NCBI GenBank assembly: GCA_037976565.1
Contig: CP137675.1
Location: 29,459,320-29,523,319, forward strand
Source of the DNA: Mesocentrotus franciscanus
Taxonomy: Eukaryota > Echinodermata > Echinoidea > Camarodonta > Strongylocentrotidae
Length of the DNA stretch: 64,000 bases
Reading direction: 5' to 3'
Shown here: positions 10,812-22,174 of the stretch, piece after piece
How positions within the stretch are numbered: position 1 is the first letter of the stretch
How the letters are laid out: the number at the start of each line of letters is the position of its first letter
Position numbers and translations under genes: made by a program
The notes under the pieces: model-generated
What the model saw: the letters and a program-made list of their open reading frames with translations, nothing else
Told to the model about the DNA's origin: nothing
Databases searched by the model: none

Positions 10812-12596
10812 ATGTACAGGCCACCATCAAGCTCTACAGCATACATGGCAGACCTCTGTGAAATGGTGGAGGATATTCATTCTCAGCAACGCAATGCAGT
10901 TCTGTGGCTTGGAGGTGATATGAACCTCCCTGACATCAACTGGGTAACCCAAGCAATTGAAGGCAACCAAAACCATAATGCCACCAACATGAGGTTCTTG
11001 GACATGCTTAAAAACTGCGACCTACAACAAATCGTAGATTTCCCAACAAGACAGTACAGCTGCCTAGACCTCTTTCTCACCAACAGGCCTACCCTCATTG
11101 ACAAGTGTTCTCCACTGCCTGGGATCGGTGATCATGACATAGTGTCCGTAGTGTCATCTGTTGAAGCCAGCAGACGCAAACCCGTAAAGAGAAAGATCTT
11201 TCTCTGGAAGCATGCAGATGTAGAGAACATGAAGAAGGATTGTCTTGCATTCCAGAAAGGCTTCACTGACCAATACTGCAGCTCTAGCTCCATACAAACC
11301 ATGTGGTCTGACATCAAAACATCCTTGACTCATCTACTGGATAAGCATGTTCCATCCAAGATGACATCGACTAGGTACAACCAACCCTGGATTACTCGTA
11401 CTGCGAAACGCCTCTCTCGGAAGAAAAAGAAATGCTACAACATAGCCAAGGCTAGTAATGTCCAAGCTGACCGTGAGAAATACCTGGAAGTCAAGAAACA
11501 GGCACGGATCACCTGCAAACAAGCCTACAACAGGTACCTGACAGACATTGTCAGCCCTGACACCACCTGTAACCCAAAGCGCTTCTGGAGTTTTATAAAC
11601 AGCAAGCGATACGATGCTTCAGGTGTGGCTCCATTGAAATCATCTGATGGATTGACTTACTCAGACAGCCTCTCAAAGGCGAATATCCTAAGTAGTCAGT
11701 TTTCATCGGTCTTCAACTGCACTGAAGATATGACTAGTTTGAGAGACAAAGGACCGAGCCCATACCCAACCATGGACCACATTACTATCTCTTCACCAGG
11801 GGTCCTGAAGATCCTGTCTGAGCTTGATGTTCATAAAGCCACTGGTCCTGACCAAATCCCAGCCAGACTTCTGAAGGGACTTGCCACCGAACTGACACCT
11901 GTGTTCACTTTATTCTTCCAAGCCTCCCTTAACCAGGGTGTCATACCTAGTGAATGGAAGACGGCCAATATTGCTCCAATCTTCAAGAAAGGTGACCGTA
12001 GCAAGCCAGAGAACTACAGGCCTATCTCTCTGACGTCAGTGACCTGTAAAGTACTGGAGCACATCGTTCTCAGCAGCATCATGACCCACCTTGAAGACAA
12101 CAACATCTTGTCTGATGCACAACATGGCTTCCGCAAGAAACGATCCTGCGTCTCCCAGCTTGTACTGGCTGTCCAGGACCTCACCAAAGCCATCGATGAC
12201 AGAGAACAATTGGACATGGTACTCCTTGATTTCTCCAAATCATTTGACAAGGTTCCCCATGGAAGGCTGCTACACAAGCTTCAATTCTATGGAATCCGGG
12301 AACACACACACACATGGGTTTCTGACTTCCTGAGTAACAGGACCCAAAAGGTTGTACTGGAAGGATCCATCTCCAACACCAGCCAAGTAACATCTGGTGT
12401 CCCGCAAGGCAGTGTTATCGGCCCAATGCTGTTTCTCCTCTTCATCAACGATCTGCCAGAGTACCTCTCCCAAACTCTACAGCCAGACTCTTCGCTGATG
12501 ATTGTATGCTATACAGCAACATCAAGACAGAGGAAGATGCCCTCCTTTTCCAAGAGGATCTCGACTCGCTCCAACGATGGGAGCGTGATTGGCTGA
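10812..12596 (+). CDS. LINE ORF part 2: endonuclease remainder and reverse transcriptase palm/fingers
   Basis: The frame opens with MYRPPSS, the usual junction of the endonuclease middle. It continues with GGDMNLPDINW and GDHDIVSV (catalytic Asp/His motifs of APE endonucleases). The reverse transcriptase follows: HKATGPDQIPARLLK, IAPIFKKGDRSKPENYRPIS, QHGFRKKRSC, VLLDFSKSFDKVPH (first catalytic Asp) and SGVPQGSVIGPMLFLLFIND. The expected FADD box is absent from this frame because a frameshift just before 12491 moves it. The last ~35 codons of this frame are therefore out-of-frame readthrough. The Met at 10812 is simply the first one after the upstream frameshift; in an intact element this would be one continuous protein with part 1. 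Confidence 0.9.
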   Translation: MYRPPSSSTAYMADLCEMVEDIHSQQRNAVLWLGGDMNLPDINWVTQAIEGNQNHNATNMRFLDMLKNCDLQQIVDFPTRQYSCLDLFLTNRPTLIDKCSPLPGIGDHDIVSVVSSVEASRRKPVKRKIFLWKHADVENMKKDCLAFQKGFTDQYCSSSSIQTMWSDIKTSLTHLLDKHVPSKMTSTRYNQPWITRTAKRLSRKKKKCYNIAKASNVQADREKYLEVKKQARITCKQAYNRYLTDIVSPDTTCNPKRFWSFINSKRYDASGVAPLKSSDGLTYSDSLSKANILSSQFSSVFNCTEDMTSLRDKGPSPYPTMDHITISSPGVLKILSELDVHKATGPDQIPARLLKGLATELTPVFTLFFQASLNQGVIPSEWKTANIAPIFKKGDRSKPENYRPISLTSVTCKVLEHIVLSSIMTHLEDNNILSDAQHGFRKKRSCVSQLVLAVQDLTKAIDDREQLDMVLLDFSKSFDKVPHGRLLHKLQFYGIREHTHTWVSDFLSNRTQKVVLEGSISNTSQVTSGVPQGSVIGPMLFLLFINDLPEYLSQTLQPDSSLMIVCYTATSRQRKMPSFSKRISTRSNDGSVIG

Positions 12597-13294
12597 TGGA
12601 ATTCAACCCACAGAAATGTCAGGTTCTCCATGTCACCAATAAACGCAAACCCATCATCAAATCCTACTCCATCCACGGACAGACCCTAGATGACAAAAAT
12701 ACAGCGAAGTACCTAGGTGTCGAGTTGCAGAAGAACCTCAGCTGGAACCAACACATAAACACTGTCACCAAAAAGGCCAACTCCACCCGTGCCTTTCTTC
12801 AAAGGAATATCCGACCATGCCCCAGAAAGGTAAAAGTGCTGTGCTACAACACTCTCCTGCAACCAATCATGGAGTATGCCAGCATCATATGGGACCCTCA
12901 CACGCAAGCAAACATCAAGAAGCTTGAAATGGTTCAACGACGATATGTCCGCTTCATCTTCAATGACCACCGCAGGACAAGCAGCGTAGCAGCCATGCTG
13001 AACCAGCTCAAGTGGCCATCATTACAAGAACGCAGGGCGCAGGCTAAGGTGGTGACGGTCTATCGCATCACCAACTCGCTGATAGACATCCCACACACTT
13101 CCCTCACTCCATCTACATCCCTGCTCAGAGGGCATTCCAAGAAGATAGTAGTTCCTTTTGCCCGAACGCTGGTCTACCAGAGGAGCTTCTTCCCGGATGC
13201 TATAAGACTCTGGAACTGCCTCCCTCAGAACACCGTCAATTGTACCTCTGCTAACACCTTCAAGCTAGAGGCACAAAAGACCCAGCTCCGCTAA
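12488..13294 (+). CDS. LINE ORF part 3: FADD box, thumb and C-terminal region
   Basis: The second half of the reverse transcriptase resumes in this frame with the catalytic FADD at 12491-12502. It continues with LQRWERDWLMEFNPQKCQVL, KYLGVELQKNLSWNQHI and a C-terminal tail (MEYASIIWDPHTQANIKKLE, VQRRYVRFI, FFPDAIRLWNCLPQ) typical of CR1/L2 elements, ending at TAA. The same type of tail occurs in decayed form at 21630-22041 on the other strand. An internal Met lies at 12506, but the FADD upstream of it shows the real frame begins before that. Confidence 0.9.
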   Translation, partial: LFADDCMLYSNIKTEEDALLFQEDLDSLQRWERDWLMEFNPQKCQVLHVTNKRKPIIKSYSIHGQTLDDKNTAKYLGVELQKNLSWNQHINTVTKKANSTRAFLQRNIRPCPRKVKVLCYNTLLQPIMEYASIIWDPHTQANIKKLEMVQRRYVRFIFNDHRRTSSVAAMLNQLKWPSLQERRAQAKVVTVYRITNSLIDIPHTSLTPSTSLLRGHSKKIVVPFARTLVYQRSFFPDAIRLWNCLPQNTVNCTSANTFKLEAQKTQLR

Positions 13295-13430
13295 AACGGT
13301 AGTTGTTTTTACTCGCACCCAGTTAACTGTACCAGTTATCAGACATTGTACACACATCTGCACTGCACCTCAACAGTACGACAATACACCTGACGGTGGC
13401 CTGTACTGCTACTGAAGAAGAAGAAGATAA

Positions 13431-13547
13431 TAATGCTGACTTAGCGCACAATCATGTTCGTCAAGCGGCATGACACTCATAACGCTCAAACATTATTTTC
13501 GCTATTACAGTACAGCTGGCTGGTATATCGGGTACCCATTTACACCT
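13431..13547. other. Junction between LINE tail and MITE
   Basis: A short AT-rich spacer; nothing is recognised. Confidence 0.5.
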
Positions 13548-13823
13548 GGGGGTGTGTTTCGCATAGACTAAGATCGACTTTAAGTTGGACTTAACTATGG
13601 CAGGCCGTTCATGACACTGTTTGCTCTCACCATTTACTAGCATTGGTCTCTCAAGGGACATACAAATCATGGTCACAAATCTACAGAATTTTTTTTTTGA
13701 TAATTCATTATTGAAGGAAAAAAATGTCATTTAAATATCATGATGGCAAAACAGTGGAATGTACGGCCTGCCATAGTAAAGTCCAACTTAAAGTCGATCT
13801 TAGTCTTTGTGAAACACTCCCCC
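13548..13823. mobile_element. Foldback MITE (GGGGGTGTTTC family), copy 1
   Basis: The left end GGGGGTGTGTTTCGC, followed by gactaagatcgactttaag, is mirrored by cttaaagtcgatcttagtc and GAAACACTCCCCC on the right. The arms are about 60-70 bases, with an inner second mirror around 'ataattcattattga'. A related copy lies at 33184-33460 in an SLC30A5 intron. The small open frames here run across the element and are not genes. Confidence 0.8.
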
Positions 13824-13870
13824 TGGATGAAGAGTGGAAAATGTGGATTAATGTCTTGCCAAAGGACATT

Positions 13871-13938
13871 ATTGCTGGGCTGGGATTCGAACCCTCAACC
13901 CTTTTATTGAATGTGAGTGAACCACTATACCACGACAC
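13871..13938 (-). other. Degenerate tRNA-like sequence (SINE head or tRNA relic)
   Basis: On the minus strand the internal promoter boxes are visible: an A box TGGTATAGTGGTT and a B box GGTTCGAATCC with typical spacing. The acceptor arms do not pair and the T stem is imperfect, so this is unlikely to be a functional tRNA. It is better read as the relic of a tRNA gene or a tRNA-derived SINE. Confidence 0.5.
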
Positions 13939-13977
13939 ATACATTGGAAACCACTGCGACCCCTCCCCCTCCCCAAC

Positions 13978-13992
13978 CACCTCTCTCTCTCT

Positions 13993-14029
<37 letters not shown>

Positions 14030-14032
14030 CTT
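13978..14032. repeat. (CT)n microsatellite
   Basis: A CT repeat of about 50 bases with small interruptions. Confidence 0.9.
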
Positions 14033-15985
14033 TCATTAGATGTTTCTCTTCCTCCATTCCCACCCCTATAAATATCGTTTTTTGGTTTGAGATGTTTCAG
14101 GTTTGAAGTGATAGTGATAAAAACATAATTTACATGATACAAAGAGACAGGTTTTGCAATAACAGATAAACGTACATGTAAATAATCAAGAAATAACGAA
14201 AAGAAGATAAAAATACGTTTTTAAACTATGCATGACATGTAAACACACAAATGAAAATGAGAAACAGCAAGTCGGTGAAATGCCGCAGCTGTCCTGTATG
14301 ATTTCTCATCTCTGTTTATCTTGCCTTGGAGTAAAACCATGACAGATCGCTACGATTATCTTTTAATGTACATTATCCACATTGTCTGTCAAGTTTGATT
14401 TAATTAACCGTTCCTTCTTCGTCTTTGAAGAAACACAATATATAATAGGATTCGCATCAATTCCAGCCCCAGCGTGATTGCACTGTCAACCTATCGGCCC
14501 GGCTGGGGGTCGGCCCGTCGGGTAATAATGACCTTCACATTCATATTCCATGGAGAGCTCGTGCAAATAATTCATTCGAAAAAAAGAAACTGTAGGTTTT
14601 TAATCCACCTTAAACGTCAAACCAGGGTAATAACTCCCTAGGTCAAACTATAATATGCACCGGGCTTATAGGACTATAACGTTTCAAATTGAAACAAGTG
14701 TATACATTTGTTAAATACTTTGAAAATGAATTGGCAAGTATCGAGTTAAACTTCCATCATTTTTATCAAAATAAGGCTTACAATTAATTTCAAACTATGA
14801 AACGCGCTGCCCGTTAATGACCGTCAATTATTATTTTCCTTACTTATTTAATTTCAGTCCAATTTCGTTTTTTTTTTCGGGGGTGGTTAATTATCTGGTT
14901 CAGTGGGTGTAGTTTTGAAGGGGAGCTATTAGTGTCAAGGGACAATGACCTCCTTAAGTGGATGACAAAAATGAGAGGCTGTCGAAGAGGGAGGGGTGAC
15001 TTCTCTTATTAAATCAAAATAAAAGGAATTTGGTAAATTAATTTTCATTAGTCTATAAATAAAATGTAAAGTGACAAATGCATTTAAATCAATGGTTATT
15101 TTGCAACTACTACTTTCAGTTGGGTGCATCTAATAATCAAACAACCAAGCCTCTTTATTAATTGGATTTATTGATGAAACCAATCCTAAATCGACTTGAT
15201 GTAGTTTTGATGCAATCAAGACTACATTATAATCCAATTACCGACAGACTTTTGATTGTCCATTAATCTATTTTTTTCTTCACTTTTCACAATAATTATA
15301 AGTCCTTAAATATGAGTTGTATAATGGTCTAAGTTAGTTAATAAATGATTTGATAATGGTACTCCCTTAAAACATGATTTTGCAGAAATATGATGAGTAC
15401 GGTTGAGGTGCATCAGAGCGATTGATACGTTGTACTTAGGGGGAGGGGATCGGCATTGACATCGGGGTCAATTTAATTGGTGTATTCCGAGGTCCATGTC
15501 ATTAAAATGTTATAAACTTTATCTTTTTCAGAAGAGTAAGCCATTCTTTTTCTACATCAAAATTTAGCAAAGGGTTAAGCATCATGATGATACCCCCCCC
15601 CCCAATCAATTACTGTAAAGAGAATACACCGTTTTTAGTATCAGTGGGTAAGTGCTTCAATTTTGTAAAAACATTTTCAAAAATTGCTAGACGCCCATTA
15701 ATATATAAGGATGAAGATTGGAAGGAGGTAATTTAAAGAGAGTAAGATAAGAGAACCTGGGGGAAGGAGAGAGAGAAGGGCGTTGAACATGTTGAACGAG
15801 CGCGACCGATGAAGATATGGACGATGAACCAAGACGGAAACAATGAAAAGACGGGCTGTGTTATAGCAGAAACAATATTTAAAAAATCAGTAAGACCTAT
15901 GCAGAGGGAACCTGGCGCCAAGGGGAAAGCAGTAAACGATGCATTCATGAGCATACGAAGGGCGAGGAGAGATAGAGAAAAGGGG
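14033..15985. other. Gene-free stretch
   Basis: No gene or clear element is seen. A GC-rich hairpin-like patch lies near 14488-14520 and a C run near 15592. Confidence 0.5.
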
Positions 15986-16335
15986 CAGGGGCGAATCTAG
16001 CTTTTTGCTAAGGGGGGTTTGACCAAATGACGATGCGGAGCAATGTCCACTAGCCGCGAAGCGGCGAGGCGATTTTTTGTTTTGTTGCTATTTTGAAGTG
16101 ATGTTTTCCTGGCATCTACTAACACAATGGACACCATAAAAAACAGTGAATGATAACGTCTTTTTAAATCAAGCAACAGTTTAATACACAGTTTAGGGGG
16201 GTGACCCATTGACGACGCGGATACAGTGTGGGTCTGGACTCATGATTGCGTTTTTCTATGCACATCGCATTTTCACTTGGCAGTCCAAGGGGGGGTGTTA
16301 AACCCCCTAACCCCCTCCCCGTAGATCCGCCACTG
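15986..16335. mobile_element. hAT-like MITE with CAGgGGCG...CGCCACTG ends
   Basis: The left end CAGGGGCGAATCTAG pairs with GTAGATCCGCCACTG at the right end. The same terminal design occurs at 44974-45246, where an exact 8-bp target duplication is visible, supporting a hAT-type origin. No clear duplication flanks this older copy. Confidence 0.7.
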
Positions 16336-17735
16336 ATGGGAGAGCAAAGATGGGAAAATAATAGACAGAAAGAGGGAGACCGAAAGAGAGATACGACAGC
16401 AAGAATGGGGATTGCAGCCTGGAGGGAGGGTGGGGAGAAAGAAAACAGAGAAAAAAAGAAAGGAGAGGGGGGGGGGGTAGAGAGAAGATGACAGAAGAGG
16501 TTTGAGCAGGAGATGACAAAATAACATGTTTTTCACAGATGATCCTGATTATCTTTTCGGAGTGTCTTAAGTTTCAACGAACGTGAGGACTTCGTTCTGC
16601 CTCCGAATCACGTTGCCATTAAAAATGCATGACAACAGAGATCTAGTATTGTGTACCCGAAGTCTCAAATTTCTCCTCTGCAACTCATTATTATCGAAGT
16701 GGAATCAGGTTAGAATAAAAGTAAGAATATTCTTGGGTAGGCCTGAAATGCCCATTCCATTTTTTTCACCAAGTTTTTATTCGCACGTATTATTATGAGC
16801 ATCATGATTGAGACATTGCCCTGCATTATTTTCCTCTGCTTGGCCATCTCCAGTTTCAATATATTTTTTATATCTCACCCAAATCAATATTTTAGTCCCA
16901 TTATTCGTACGTGCTTTGAATTAGCTGAAATAGGCGTAATATAAAGAATACTTACAAAAGATGATCGTACATGACTCAAAATATTACGCCAAAATGAATG
17001 AATGATGCATCACGTACTTTGTTCGTGATTATAAACATAACTCAATGATGCGCATTCTATACATGTAAGTATGTCGGTTTGAATACCATGATTTTGTTAA
17101 TCTTATGAGAGAGAAAATGATGTAGGCCTACAACTGATTTTAAAGTCCATTCCAAAAGTTATATAGAGGAATGTAGTCATTTTGATTTCATCGAATTGAA
17201 AACAAGTAAACAAATAAAATAAACAATGAAGGGATTGCTTGCAACAACAAATGGATAGACAAGCATGGGTGTCGATCCGGGGGATGGGGATATATCCCCC
17301 CCCCAATATTTCAGGTGGGGGGATGGCCTGTACAATCACCCCCCAATAATTCACCATCAAAAAGAAAATGAAGAGAAAATTAATGATGAGAGCCCGATGA
17401 GAGTAGTTAATGGTTATTACTCGCAAGATGACCATCAATATACACATTTTGCTATCTCATTTTCATAATACATACATATATAAATAGAAAACGAAGTAAA
17501 TGAGACAACCGTATATGAGACAAGAATAAATTGAATTCTCGCTCATACGGCTTCATCAGGAATTGATGAATTTATTCAATTTATTCAATCAACAGCATCA
17601 TAGAAATGCAGTGCGCCAAATGCAAAGCCGCAGCGTTAAAAAGCAACGAGCTAAATGTTAAGCGCGAAGCGCAAAAGTGCAAAAGAGAAGTAGAGAGTGG
17701 GAGAGAGAGATAATGAGAGACAGAGAGGATAATAA
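16336..17735. other. Gene-free stretch with a poly-C/poly-G element scrap
   Basis: Purine-rich low-complexity sequence lies at 16340-16500. A fragment near 17267-17345 (gggggatggggatat, then a C run and ggtgggggg) resembles a dispersed G/C-rich repeat end. No gene is supported. Confidence 0.45.
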
Positions 17736-18230
17736 CCCAGGTAGCAAGCCCATGTGGGACCCACATGGGTCCCATATTCTCTGAAACATGGGCCCCATAT
17801 TGAAAACCATCTGGGGCCCTAAGGCATCTGCATCCAAGAAGCATATGGGACCCATAATGGGTAAACCCATATAAGACAGATGGGACCCAGATGGGACCCA
17901 TACCAAACTGGGCCCAAATGGGTATGCCCAGCTTAATCCCATCTGGTACCCATATTGGTTAACCCAGATATATCCCATGTGGGTTAACCCAGATTTTCCC
18001 CATGTGTTACCCATATGGGCATATTCATATTCTACCAATATGTGTACGCCCAGCTCATTCCCATCTGGGACCCATAAGGGCTGGCCCAGATAGATCCCAT
18101 ATGGGTTACTAAATATTGGCCCCATATTGGATAAATATATGGGTTCCATTTAATAGCCCAGATGGCACAAGTGACCCAGATCATCCCCATATGGGCCCCA
18201 TATGGGCCCCATATGGGCTTGCTACCTGGG
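17736..18230. mobile_element. Foldback MITE built from CCCATATGGG words
   Basis: The termini CCCAGGTAGCAAGCCCA and TGGGCTTGCTACCTGGG are perfect inverted repeats. The ~460-base interior is almost wholly degenerate variants of the self-complementary word CCCATATGGG(A/T), alternating with GGGACCCA and GGGTTAACCCA. Long open frames on both strands rich in Gly-Pro-His-Met-Trp are by-products of this composition. There is no transposase and no clear target duplication. Confidence 0.85.
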
Positions 18231-19659
18231 AAAAAGGGAAAAGGGGAAGAAACGGGCAGAAGAAAAAAGGAAGGGGGAAGAGAAAAGGAAGAAAGACAAG
18301 AGAAAGAGGGACATATATATTCCAGCATTTCCTTCAGGGAACTGATGTGAATGGGCGATGAAAAAGAGGTTGACTTTAAAGTAACCTACAATGAAATATT
18401 GCTCATGTTTATTTCTTACAATGTCAAAATTACTTTACGGGATCCCCTCCCTAAAAAGCTTAGGCATGGGTGATGGTAGGTATGAGGTTAATGCATGATC
18501 AGGAATTAGTTGAGTGGATGGAAAAGAAGTGAGAAATAAGCTGAAAGAAACATGGAAAATTGCCATGGAATGATGGAAGGCAATGTGAGACAGGCCCAAC
18601 ATGTTCTAAAACAAGTAATACAACAGAATACTCCAGTTCGATATTTTGGAGAAAGATTATTATGTTACAACTTATTTTTGTTTTATTGAAAAGCTGATGT
18701 AGGTCTATGGATTGTATTCAAACGTAACAGGCATAAGATAGTTAAGGTGCTTTTGAAGGTTAGAATGTTATTAAGTTTGAAGTTTTGTTTATAACACCCT
18801 TCCAATAATAATGCACCTTCTAAGACTGGTTATAATTTTTGAAGAAAAAATAGTGCTCTGGTCAGGGCCTTAGGGGAATATTATGCTTATATTTTAGAGC
18901 GTATCTGGTATGATAAGTATATCTGGGTGAAGAAGGAGATAATGGAAGTTTGTTGTTTGGTAGTTGGAACGTAAGTTTTATATTATGTTTTTAAGAAACA
19001 GACAGTTTGTATGAGATCAGGAGTGGAAATTTTCTGTCATTTTGAGAACCAAATTTTGCATCAGTGATATTCTGTTTCATTGAATTGAGTTTCCCGCAGA
19101 GAGGATTCAGTTGGTTTAATTAAAGAAGGAAGAGAGTCAAATGAAGAACCAAAAGCAATATGTTTTTCATTTACTAATGAGAACTATGTTTTTTGAGATC
19201 TCCTTACACAGAATATTGGAATGGGTTTTTCACGATGAATGTTGTTTGGAGACATCAATATTCATAAAATGTATGTTTCTATCACCAGGAAATAAAGAAT
19301 TTTCTGTCTACATGAACCTTTCCTGGTTGCTTATTAATGCATTTGCCCACTGGTAACATAATACTTTCACAAGTTGATATCCCTCACCATTGGATTTTGT
19401 TTGGGTAATGTCTAAATTTCATTTAAAAATAGATGATATCAGTCTGGTAGGCCTACACTGCAGGCAAGAGTTAGGACTAACATTTAGCATGTTATTAATG
19501 CTATTACCACTCTTATATTCTCTGAAATGTTATCTTTATTGAGGGTGACTTGAAAAAGTTAATAACTTGGAAGGGAGGGGTGCGCATCCTGCCACACGCT
19601 TCTACCTCTTGGTTGCTTTGATCCCCATTGCCGAAAATATTTTGGCACCTATCATCCCC
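18231..19659. other. Gene-free stretch
   Basis: Purine-rich near 18235-18310, then AT-rich unique-looking sequence. Nothing coding is recognised. Confidence 0.5.
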
Positions 19660-20231
19660 TGTTGTGTAGTATTGTCCCAAAACCCAATTAATAATAAAGT
19701 ACCCTCATATTTATACCCTGACATGATGCCCAGTTTAAGATGCACTTAAAAAGCCAAGTTTATATCTTTATAATCCTTCTCCATAGAAAAACCAAGTGCA
19801 TTCATAATCCTTCCCCATAGAAAGACCAAGTGCATTCATAATCCACTTCCCAGGAAAGACCACCTCTATTATGTTTAAGCCCCATACATACAACTACCAA
19901 GTAGTCCATTGTTCTGGCGGGCCCATTTATGCCTTTGTCCCTTTGACACAATGTAACCTACCCTCATATTACTTGTATCCTTCTGTATAAATACTATATG
20001 TTCTGGCTTTCGAGAAAGGAAGAGTTCAGACCATCACCAAGCTAGCACCTACACTTTGGCTGCCCTACATTTTGTAAATATATCTTGAATATGGACTATG
20101 TGACTCATCGTTGTTAGAGTTAATAAATTATACTCTTGTATATTACACTTCAAAGAAAGTCTCAGCACCTCTTTATTGATGTACCTCTCGATATTCCATC
20201 AACCACAAATACACCGATCCCAAACACAACA
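19660..20231 (+). mobile_element. Solo LTR of a retrotransposon
   Basis: The unit starts TGTTGTGT and ends ACACAACA, the perfect short inverted termini typical of an LTR. It is flanked by TCCCC and CCCCC, a nearly matching 5-bp duplication. Inside are about three ~34-base tandem repeats (19770-19855, U3-like), a TATAAATA box at 19986-19993 and an AATAAA signal at 20122-20127. No gag-pol lies beside it, so it is a solo LTR left by recombination. The orientation follows from TATA preceding AATAAA. The superfamily cannot be assigned from the LTR alone. Confidence 0.75.
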
Positions 20232-21629
20232 CCCCCAACCACGGATACAAATCGACACCCCTGTAGACAAGTATGACATTTCAAATTGACTGACTTGTAG
20301 GCCTATTGGTAAAGATATACAAATACTATTTTTGTATAAGCACTTATATCATGTTTATCAAGATCGCTAGCTGAGATAATTATTACATTATTTTCATTAC
20401 TCTTTTTTCAAAATCAGTGTTATTATTATTGTATATAATTATTATCGTTATTATTATCATAACTATCATTATAAAAGATCCATCCATTTGTTGTTAAACG
20501 CCTTAATTGAAGGGTTTCGTTTTTTTCTTTGTTTTCGTTTCGATTTTTTTTTTTTTTTTGTTTTTGTTTTTGTTTTGTTTGTTTTGTTTTTTCTTTGTTC
20601 TGGGAGTAGGTCCTATTAGTACAAAATGGAGAAGCTACATTTACCCTTTTTACAAAGTTTAAATCGCGTTTTGAGATTTGATCCCTCCTCCCCCGCAATC
20701 CTAGGACCAAGGTTGTACCATAGTATTTTTTGCACAGTAGAATGCCACATGCATTATTTGCCTGTTGTCATACAGTGTAGTGTACACTGCCAATTTCTAT
20801 TCATATAGTTCAGGAGCAATTCCCCGAGATTTTTTCCGTTGCCTTCTGCTGGCCTTCACCTGGTGGGGGCCATATTTTAGTAGGTTTATTTTGAACCCAT
20901 TGGCTTTGGGGCGGGGTTCGCCAGATCCCTTGCGGTGTGGCTGGGATTGGCTGGATTGGGGGGCGGAGCGATTTTTTTTATGTTGGACTGTTTGTGTGTT
21001 GGGGTGGGGGGGGGTGGTGCTTGTGAATGTGCATGAGTGTGTGTGTATGTGGGTGCGTGTGTGGGTGTCGGAGGGTGTGTGTATGAAGGTGTGTGTGGTT
21101 GTTCGGATCGCCCCGCTCGTAGGTTTAGCTTGATCCAGCCATGCTAAAGCCGGTGAATAATTGCGGAGCGCCAAGAGTGTCAAATCTGCAGGACATGATC
21201 GCTAGGGCCTATACAAGGACCCATTATTATTATTATTATTATTATCCAGTCTCCCCGATGACGGTCGGGTGTTCTCGGTGGTCCAGATAGGGTAGATATA
21301 AGACTTGACTTATGAGATCGCTCGTCTGCATGTATTGGTCCTCTGTTTCACCTTTTTTTTTGTCTCGGGGGCTTCATTCTTGAACAATATTTATTTTGTA
21401 ACGTTTTTAATTTTATGCCTTTGGGGGGGGGGGGTTATTTTGTACCATTTACTTTATTTTATTGTTATTGCTTTACTTTACTTTACTTTAATACACGATG
21501 TTGTAGGTCTAAGCCTAGCTGTTCATCGATCCAGGATTCTTCCATGCATGGTAACTGCTATATTTGTCGGGGGAGGGGATTGTGTGCTTTCATGAGACAA
21601 CAGACAACACCTAGACCCGCTCATACAGA
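20232..21629. other. Gene-free stretch with simple repeats
   Basis: T-rich tract at 20518-20595, G/T-rich tract at 20998-21100, (ATT)n near 21220-21245 and a G run near 21423. No gene is supported; the longer open frames run through these tracts. Confidence 0.5.
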
Positions 21630-22041
21630 AGGCTGGGATTCTTTGACCAGTAACTATCAAGTCTATTCTTAAACGAATTGACCTACCCAGCTGACACCAC
21701 GTCTTCTGGGAGACCATTCGGATCCACAGCTCTACAACTCTATTGCTAAAAAAGTATTTTCTAATATCTAGCCTTGAATATATTTTCCCAGTTTTTTAGA
21801 GTGACCTCGAGTTCTATCTTCTGTACTCATCTTAAAGAGAATATGTTGCACATTGTACAAGCCATTCAAGTACTTGTACACATCGATCATGTCCCCCTTC
21901 TACGCATGTGAACAAGAGTTGGTAATTGGAGTTTGGTCAAGCGCTCCCAGGTATGACAACTTTTTAAGGCCATAAATAATCTTTGTGGCACGTCTCTGTA
22001 CCCTTTCCAACATCCTCTGTTCTCCTAATCTGTATGGGATT
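21630..22041 (-). pseudogene. 5'-truncated CR1-like LINE fragment (C-terminal tail)
   Basis: Read on the minus strand from 22041, the sequence encodes a typical CR1/L2 tail: IPYRLGEQRMLERVQRRATK followed by IIYGLK. After frame breaks it continues with GDMIDVYKYLNGLYNVQHIL, then a decayed FFSNRVVELW-like block. It contains stops and frameshifts and lacks the endonuclease and polymerase core. It is a dead-on-arrival insertion, clearly older than the element at 9.8-13.4 kb. Confidence 0.8.
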
Positions 22042-22174
22042 TGTTCCTAATTATGTAAATTTTTTGTAGATATTGTGATTTCTTTTGATTGTCCAATAAA
22101 AACACAAATTTAAAAATAAATAAATAAATAAATAAAAAAGAAGACAAGAAAAAAAGAAGTAGAGTACACTAGCA

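Larger units (their letters stand above)
9814..13430 (+). mobile_element. CR1-like non-LTR retrotransposon, frameshifted
   Basis: This stretch encodes, in order, a hydrophobic leader ending in a 2A-like motif, a PHD zinc finger, an APE-type endonuclease and a LINE reverse transcriptase with a conserved C-terminal region. The proteins are distributed over three reading frames by two frameshifts, near 10770-10790 and 12470-12490. The 3' end runs into a GAAGAAGAAGATAATAAT-type simple tail near 13410-13430, a common LINE ending. The composition and motif set resemble CR1/L2-clade elements of echinoderms and lancelets. Apart from the two frameshifts it is remarkably intact, so it is probably young. 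The 5' boundary is uncertain, and the exact clade needs a phylogeny. Confidence 0.9.

Noticed and set aside
13871..13938. Functional tRNA gene
   Set aside because: A and B boxes are present but the acceptor arms do not pair.
13724..14071. 115-codon frame starting MSFKYHDGKTVE
   Set aside because: It spans a MITE arm, a tRNA-like relic and a CT tract; no coherent protein.
17658..18328. 163- and 98-codon minus-strand frames with repeating Gly-Pro-Tyr/Trp/Met words
   Set aside because: They are produced by the CCCATATGGG-word MITE; the same pattern appears on both strands and no known repeat protein matches.
20797..21183. 128-codon minus frame with a His/Thr-rich stretch
   Set aside because: Most of it is a GT repeat; no family resemblance in the flanks.
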